A DNA stretch of 64,000 nucleotides from Hydractinia symbiolongicarpus. Taxonomy: Eukaryota; Cnidaria; Hydrozoa; Anthoathecata; Hydractiniidae. This document shows positions 57,076 through 64,000 of this stretch, piece by piece. Location of the stretch: contig NC_079878.1 of the NCBI RefSeq assembly GCF_029227915.1, forward strand, positions 10,170,001-10,234,000. Reading direction: 5' to 3'. The first letter of the stretch is position 1; each line of letters opens with the position of its first letter. The translations under genes were made by a program, and so were the position numbers. Below the pieces are notes generated by a model. The model was not told the DNA's origin and did not search any database. It saw nothing but the letters and a program-made list of their open reading frames with translations.

Positions 57076-58840
57076 TTTTACTTTCTTATATTGAGAACCC
57101 TGAAAAGACTAAACTCATTTCGCTTGTTCGGATCATCAAGCTGTATATTGGAAGCGTGGACGCAACATAGTTACCAGCACTTGCCCCTGATTTAAATAAA
57201 AAGCAGCGTGCGTTAGAAAAAAGGTTGGCATATGAACGTTTCAACTAAATCGTTTTTTCTTTGTGGAAAATAAACCTAACGTTTGTCACAGACATCAAAA
57301 TACGTCTCAAACAAAAATCTCTAGGAAGATTGTCTTTTTCTGGGAGGGTCAAAAGTTTATTCTGGATTGTATCATGGTTATTAAAATAGAACACCTTTCA
57401 CTTTCTCTTGCGTACAATAGCACTAAATATTTTACATGGATCCCTCTTTTAAATTAGGCGCCCCTCACCCAGCCTTCTGTCCTTTAATAAACGCGATAAA
57501 TTAAATTAATTATTGTAGTGTCAAACGACGTTTAATTACCAGGCGCTTCTTTTAAGTAAAATTTCAAATAATCGGCTACTGCATTTGTCACGCTATTAAC
57601 CTGACCTGTAGTAGTACCTGAAGTCCAATTTTCTTTTTATCAAGAGACAATTAATGCTATCCGTTCACTGCTTTAAAAAAAATCGATTTTATTACCATTT
57701 CCTCCACACGTTATTCACACTTATTCCGAATTTTGTTGAAAAAAATTAACCATATCTTTAGACTGATCATGTAGTTACAGCACAAAAGTTCGATATGTCC
57801 AATTTGCTTTTTTATCACTGGATTCCATATGTCAGTTTGAAGATGGTATTATGTGTCCTATATGCCAGCCCTTATCGTATTTTTTCCGTCTAAGTGTTCA
57901 ATAAACTATGCTTTATTTTGTTGTTGCACCCAAGAAAATTGTGGAAACTACTCCCTCATTTCCCTAAATCCCCTTATGAGGTTTGAGGGTTAATGATATC
58001 TACTAGGTGACCAACAGGATAATAAAAAGACACTTAAATCTTAAAATATAATGCTCGTACACTGCCTTCTCACCTTACTATGTTCGCAGATTCAACTTTC
58101 AACGCATAGTTTGAATTTGGAACTTCGAAAATCGTTCTCGCATAATCGACACCACTGCACATGTTGTTTACCTTTGAGATTGACACTTGGCATGATCGAA
58201 ACATCTGATGCAAATTTTAATTCGTCAAAGATTCGTCAAGCAATGAAAGGTGACAGGTCGTCCCTTTTTTACTCTCCATTGGGCACACACAAAATTCTTT
58301 AGACATTCTAGACAATATCTTACCGAGTGGAAGCTAAGAATCCAAGCAGAGCATAATTTTTATTGTGAAAATTTCTAATCTTAAGGTTAGATTCAGGGCT
58401 GTTATACGATTTACTCGAAATGATCCTGGTAAGGGTCGCGTGCGAGTGAAGTTTGCTTATCTCAACTTTCACGGGTATAGTAATCAATTTACTTTTAGGA
58501 TTGTAAAAGACTTCGTCCACTACTCCTTTCAAACCTTATGCAGTTGTAGGTCTTCCTTAAGGCTAGTATCCTCCTTTCTTATTGTGATGACCTTACTGGG
58601 CAGTATTTTTTTAAATGCCATGCCCATGCAGCAAGACCATTCCACAGGACCTTCTTAACTTACCTTGTTAAATTTCAGTGCAATGTTGAAGATTTTATAG
58701 GTGGCATCAGCGGGCGTAAAGAAACAGAAGAAAGGTCTGGTGTACCTGCAACACCTGGACCAAGAATGATGGAGGCAGTGCTGCTGATGCAGCGGCTAGT
58801 ACTGGATGTAGTAGTGGTAAGCGCTTTGTGTGAAAACAGT
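57076..58840. other. No recognisable gene
   Basis: Short open frames only. The plus-strand frame near 58.74-58.84 kb contains a Gly/Ala/Ser-rich stretch (GGSAADAAASTG) which may be linked to the hydrophobic peptide that follows. Confidence 0.35.
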
Positions 58841-58857
58841 TTGAGAGGATTCCTAAC

Positions 58858-59043
58858 ATGCTAAAATGGCTAGCCGGTAAAGCTGCAGCTGTCCTACCTG
58901 GCATTCTAGCAAGGAAAATCAAGTTCTTCTTACGTTCAGCTGCTAACGTAAAATATTTTATTGTTCAAAATTTATACATTGCAGTTGCTTTCGTTGTAGC
59001 TAGTCATGACGTACACTCGACGTCGAAGTTTTATTGCTTGTGA
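58858..59043 (+). other. Possible hydrophobic peptide ORF, unknown
   Basis: ATG at 58858 opens a 61-residue frame that begins MLKWLAGKAAAVLPGILARK and continues with a hydrophobic stretch (YFIVQNLYIAVAFVVASH). It follows an Ala/Gly-rich stretch in another frame. Such peptides occur in mobile elements and virus-like elements of invertebrates, but nothing here proves it. It could equally be chance. Confidence 0.25.
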
Positions 59044-60460
59044 AAACTGTAAAACTGTCTAGCCTTGCTTATGCAAAATGAGGAATACTATACTTATTAC
59101 ACCAAAAGCAAGCACAATTTTTTTCATATCCTCATGAGCATCGGCCATTCTCCGAATATGTGGTGCAGACGTGTATTATATGCCATGGAGCTCCGCCTAA
59201 TCTAAAAATGTTGCCAACTGATCAAGATTTGGTTTTTGAAGCTTATAATTTTACTTATATGAAAAATTATTTTAGTGAATACACCTTTTTCAAAATGAAA
59301 ATTCGTTCTTCAAAATACACCACAAAAATAACCGGGAAAAAATTTCGAGTAAAACTTTGAATTGCTACATGGAAAAAATCAAAAGTGAATGTTTAAAATG
59401 TCACAAAAATGCAATTTAGCTGAGCTTGAGATCAAGTCGTGTGACGATTTTAATATATATGGTGCGAATGCACTTAACAGTACTTGGGTATTAGAAATAA
59501 ATCTTTAAATCGTTAATTCGATACTTTGGCCAAAAAGAAATCCTTTATTTTCATTTTCTTATAAGGTATGTGGTATCAAAAAGCTATGTTCTCGTTTTTT
59601 TTTCTTTTGCAAGCTTTTTTTGTTTTTTTGACTACACATTTTTTCACTTCTCTTCTTTCAGGGACATCGAGAACGTTTGTTACTGAAAGAGTACAAAGAA
59701 AAGGCTCTCTCTTTGGAAGATCCTTTGGCTTGACTAAGAGAAAATGAAGGATTAGCTTATTGGCCAAAGTTATATTGCTTGGACATATCTAGGTAATCTC
59801 GGTAAAGTACAACACAGATAATTTCGGTAACGTACAACACAGGTAATTTCACCAATTTACCTTCCAGGCTGTTTCCATAGAAAACGTGTAAGGTAATTTG
59901 CTACAGATCAGGTCATGATTCTCAAAACTCAAAGAAGTTTCTAGTGTCAAAACATCTCCTGTTTCTTGCATTTCGAAAAACAAATTTGTACCAAAGTTGT
60001 GCACTGGCGCGTGTAAACAAATAACAAAGGGATGCCGTTTCTCCCATACATGCCGTTTATTTTGGCGTTCCTTCAGGATATGGTTAAGTGGGTTTGAATA
60101 ATGGCTTGGTTGTTGTAGGACCATGCATTATTCAACCTTTGAAAGCTGACGATATTCGCGAAGTATGTAGGGATCTTGGCATGCTTGTATAAAATAGCCT
60201 TTCCCTGTAACATTTGCTACACACAAGATCTTTGTGTTTAAAACTCAAAGAAGTATAGTGAAGTATTATTAGTTAGAATCATGCAAATCGGTGTATTATT
60301 AACTCAGTGAGTAAATGTTGCTACAAGCGTGTGGCTAACATACTCAACAGATATCTTTAAAGAAAAGCAAAAAGAATTTGGACTGACATTCGAAAGTTTG
60401 CAGTTTCCTACCAAATGTAGATCGACGCTCATCACCACTTCGTGTTAATGTGGCTGCAAA
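59044..60460. other. No recognisable gene
   Basis: Near-repeats CAGGTAATTTC / AGGTAATCTC with CGGTAA(A/C)GTACAACACAG occur at about 59790-59850. No supported coding sequence. Confidence 0.35.
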
Positions 60461-60463
60461 GAT

Positions 60464-60799
60464 GTGTTATCCAACTTAAAAGAAGCATTTAAGATGGTAA
60501 AACGTCCAAATCCAAATTATTCTCCTAAGCTTACAGCGTTGCTGGAATCTTTAAAGAATTTGGAATACAAATTCATCTTTGCGTATGGGGAATATCTGAA
60601 AAAAGGACGTGTTAAATGTCACACAAAATCAAGCTTTAGTAAATCTACTTTGATGAATAAAACTAAAGAGTTTTTTAAAGACAGTAATGTTAGCATCATC
60701 TTCAGTCGTGTTGCCGTACGAAATTCTGTGATAATAAGAGAAACGGTACTATATTTAGATCATTTTAAGCGATATGTCATCCCATATTTAACAGCGTAG
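60464..60799 (+). other. 111-codon ORF, not recognised
   Basis: The frame reads RPNPNYSPKLTALLESLKNL, then a lysine-rich helix (SKSTLMNKTKEFFKD) and ETVLYLDHFKRYVIPYLTA to a stop at 60797. Composition is more protein-like than neighbouring frames, but no domain is recognised and no splice sites are obvious. It could be a fragment of a dead element. Confidence 0.3.
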
Positions 60800-63700
60800 A
60801 GAGAAAACAGTGTTTGATGTTTATTGACTTAGCTAAGCTAAGCCATTTTCAGACCAGGACACTCGACTTCACTCTTGTTATTCAGATTTTGTGCAACCAT
60901 TTCAAGCCTTTAAATATTTTTACCAAAATTTTAATTTTATATAACAAATCACTACAATATAATACATATTCCTTTTCAGTTATGTAGTTCGGTTTTTGTT
61001 ACCACAAAGGAAAAATGTTAAAAGTTTAAAAAATAAAGATATTATAAGAAATTGCCATATTCTCTAGTTTCGTCATTTGTCCCTAACCTTCGGCAAATTA
61101 AAACTTTTCTAATGAAAATTTGTATGCGAAGCTGGGTGTAATACACCTTTTTATTATTTTAACACTTTACTTATTATTGTATTAATTTATCTATGTTCGC
61201 TAATATTTATTAGTATTCATTAATAGCAAATTTTAGGAGAAAAAACTTGTGCCTCCCACAATTTGTTTTATTGCTGTACCTTTCACCAAAGAAATTTCGA
61301 TTTCCTACGCTGGTCTAACATGGCAATACATGCTACAACTCTGTTCAGTTATTAAACAGCAATTTTCTATTTTCGTGTAATTATATTTTTTTCTTTTCCC
61401 GTTGACACAAAACAAAAATGACATAAATTGTAATTACGATGAGCTGAGCGCTTAAGTGCAGGTAAATCGTGCTACACAGCCAGGTGAGGTTTGTAGTATT
61501 GACACACGTCGCTAAGCAAATCCAGTGGAGCACTTCCGCAACCATTAAGAACATATTTTATACTTAGCTAGCCAACTATCTAAGCTAGCTCTGGTTTGGG
61601 TTTTTTATTGAATATATAACTAACTAGCTAGATGCCTAAGACTTACACTTTTTTCCAAGGAGGAACAAGACTTTTAAAATAGAAAAGCTAGCCACCTAAG
61701 TTGGGCTAGGTTATCCATGTATCAGCTTATTGCAACAAAATCAGCTCTATCTAATCACACATGACCACATTTTGTTTATAAATAATATTTCTTAAAAGAT
61801 TTCATCACTATAAAATATAGTTTCATGTGAACAAATGATTTTGGTTTAAAATAAAACATTTTTAAAGTCAAGCGTTTAAAAACATTAACAACCAGAATAC
61901 TTCGCCATGTGAAAGAAACTGTAACAGAGCCACAAATCAATAATTATTTATAGTGACTAACATAGTGGTTATGAAAAGCAGCCTATACCAGGGTCTTGTT
62001 TAGCCGTCAAGTAAGCGCTAGAGGCTTTGGCATAGGGAACAAACCCTGGGGCATGTTATATTTTTACATCTGCAGTACAACGTTTGATACAAAATTAAAT
62101 TTTGAAAGACTTTAGAAGAAAATTTTGTTGATGCACATTTTCACTTTTTTCTGTCAAAAAGTTCATGTTTTTATTTAAAATATATATTCTAATAATTATA
62201 AGCTTACCAATGATATCAAAATAAATATATTGACAAAAATAACGCTTTGGGTGTTTGATATATAGTCAATTAGCTCTATAATCTCCAAAATTTAAGAAAA
62301 AATGTGGTGTTTTTGTTACTGATGCATTTAACTGGCTTTCATAAATAATTGCGCCCATATAAATATTTCGCAGTTAGCGTAAATTCTATAATGAACGCCT
62401 CGTAATTTTCGAATTTTTGGAGAGAAACGTTTATTGGAGACGGGTATTAAATTAGAGACAGGCCAGGCCGGTTATTAAAAACAAAGATTTGAGGAGAAAG
62501 AGAGGTCTAGCTTAGCTGAAGGTTTATAAACTAAGTTTCTCTCATACAAAAACTTGACGCAAACGAATGTCAGAACAAATCCCTAAAATTCAAATCCACC
62601 GAACAGCAAACACCCAAATCTAAGTCAACCAATGCGCACATAGCCGGCGTGGCCACATCTTACCCTCTTACAATACGAGAATTAATTACATTTGATCGGG
62701 TGGGTGAGACCATTTGCGTTTAAAACAAAAGATTTCCCGATATTGATCACGTGAGTGAATAAAGGTAATCAACCGAAAATAACCGGCCTTAACTATTTCA
62801 GTTTACAACAGGCTAGGAATATTATGCTGGGTTTTCTTGATAGAGGAGATCTGGCCCTGTTTTTTTTCAATTTTCAGTTTAGTTACGCACGTGATGCATG
62901 GGGTTAAACGTCAAACCAGTCTTCTCCCTGGGTGTCTTAGGTTCCTGTATTTGGACATTTCAATAAAAAGAAACTAAGGATTCCTGGAACGAGATGTGGA
63001 ATTTTATTTTGGTGCGTAACTTATGCACGAATGGGCGAAAAACCAGTACATGTAAGGTTATTATATTTATACAAGGTGAAAGCATGATTTCTTAGTTAAT
63101 CATTACTATACTTTAGTGAATTGTATTTCCTTAGATGAAAGTTTTCTGAATAAATTGTGATGGAAACATTAGAAAAATGAGAAGCGATCTTTACCTTAAT
63201 GAAAATTATTTTGGCAACTTTCGTGAAAAGAAAATTAATGAAGATGAGTTGAAGACGCATCATAGAAAACTAATTAATTTAAAATTCATGGAAAAGAAAA
63301 AAAAATTGGCAAAAATCGTTTTTTAGAATAGCTGAAAAAAATTAAATCCGCGGGAAAAAATGTTAGGAAGAATTAATTTCGCAAAGCTGATGAAACTCAG
63401 AAAATTTTGGCAACATAATTTCCGAAAAACTAATTCCCTATAAGCGTAGTAAATAAATATATCGTTTTTAATAAAAACATCCTAACAACGATTACCAAAA
63501 TATAGTCTCATTTTTGTTATATAAATAATAAAATAATTCAAAAAATGCTTCCGTCACAAACTACTTGTTCTACCTAATATCGAGGAAATGGTGTAAAATA
63601 CAATAAATTTTTATGACAAATATTCGTAAATATTGTGCTCCTTTTTAAAACCACTACTTCCTCTCCCTAGCCTGCAATTTATCCTGCTAATGACATGTAC

Positions 63701-64000
63701 ATGTAAAAATACATGTGGGTGACAAAAGTTTTAAGAGTAAGCCTATCGCAGCGCAATAATAACAGCAGGCCACTTTTAATTCATAGTAAAAAGAAAGAAT
63801 TTTTTTATTATTTTCACTGTAGTAACTTCTTGTAAACGCCACAAGACTATTATAAAGCAGTGTTTTTTGAAAGAGGCGTTTAGGTATTAAAATCCAAGCC
63901 TAAGTAACGCAAATAAACAATGTTACATTCAATTTATTCTTTATTAGTGGAGCGTTTATTCAAAGGCAGCATTCACAAAATAAAATACTGTGTTTTCTCT
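60800..64000. other. No recognisable gene, 3.2 kb
   Basis: AT-rich sequence with no frame longer than about 60 codons, no RNA gene and no repeat shared with the rest of the window that I could see. Confidence 0.4.

Overview
This is a piece of an AT-rich (about two-thirds A+T) animal nuclear genome. It has spliceosomal introns with GT..AG ends, a peroxisomal acyl-CoA oxidase with a PTS1 tail, and a transposon fauna (THAP/YqaJ elements, HECT-carrying elements, Helitrons, Copia, CR1-like LINEs) that fits a cnidarian, perhaps a hydrozoan. The taxon is inference; no rRNA or mitochondrial marker is present.

Layout. 1-4.27 kb holds repeats only: a 140/207-bp tandem array at 2.1-3.1 kb and a dispersed family at 3.2-3.6 kb. 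4.28-10.62 kb is one DNA transposon with about 41-bp inverted ends, carrying a seven-exon minus-strand gene whose introns are all phase 1. 11.4-13.1 kb is a graveyard of minus-strand transposase fragments, one hAT-like. 13.85-18.39 kb is a complete 4,540-bp ISL2EU/IS4EU-type element: a THAP transposase and a three-exon SAP/SWIM/YqaJ nuclease gene, convergent, with about 63-bp terminal inverted repeats and an AT target duplication. It sits inside a HIRAN-like reading frame and divides it exactly. 18.6-18.74 kb has terminal-type repeats. 18.7-34 kb is gene-poor, with a LINE tail and short coding-like exons. 34.0-35.9 kb is a perfect head-to-tail array of three short Helitrons. 36.23-40.90 kb is a 4,668-bp transposon with 60-bp identical inverted ends and a 6-bp target duplication; it encodes a retroviral-integrase-like DDE protein (intact) and, convergently, a HECT ubiquitin-ligase-like protein (broken).

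The two ordinary cellular genes are at 42.6-51.0 kb: an intronless, bacterial-looking enoyl-CoA hydratase/isomerase on the plus strand, and a five-exon peroxisomal acyl-CoA oxidase on the minus strand. The two act on successive steps of fatty-acid beta-oxidation and face each other across 2.7 kb, which contains a 721-bp PIF/Harbinger-derived MITE. 51-64 kb holds a LINE 3' end, an internally deleted Copia element on the minus strand, direct repeats, and unrecognised sequence.

The most interesting objects are the integrase+HECT transposon, the tandem Helitron concatemer, the 6.3-kb element with the uncertain DDE-like protein, and the ISL2EU element that can be resolved to the base. All boundaries and splice sites were read by eye; no database search was possible.
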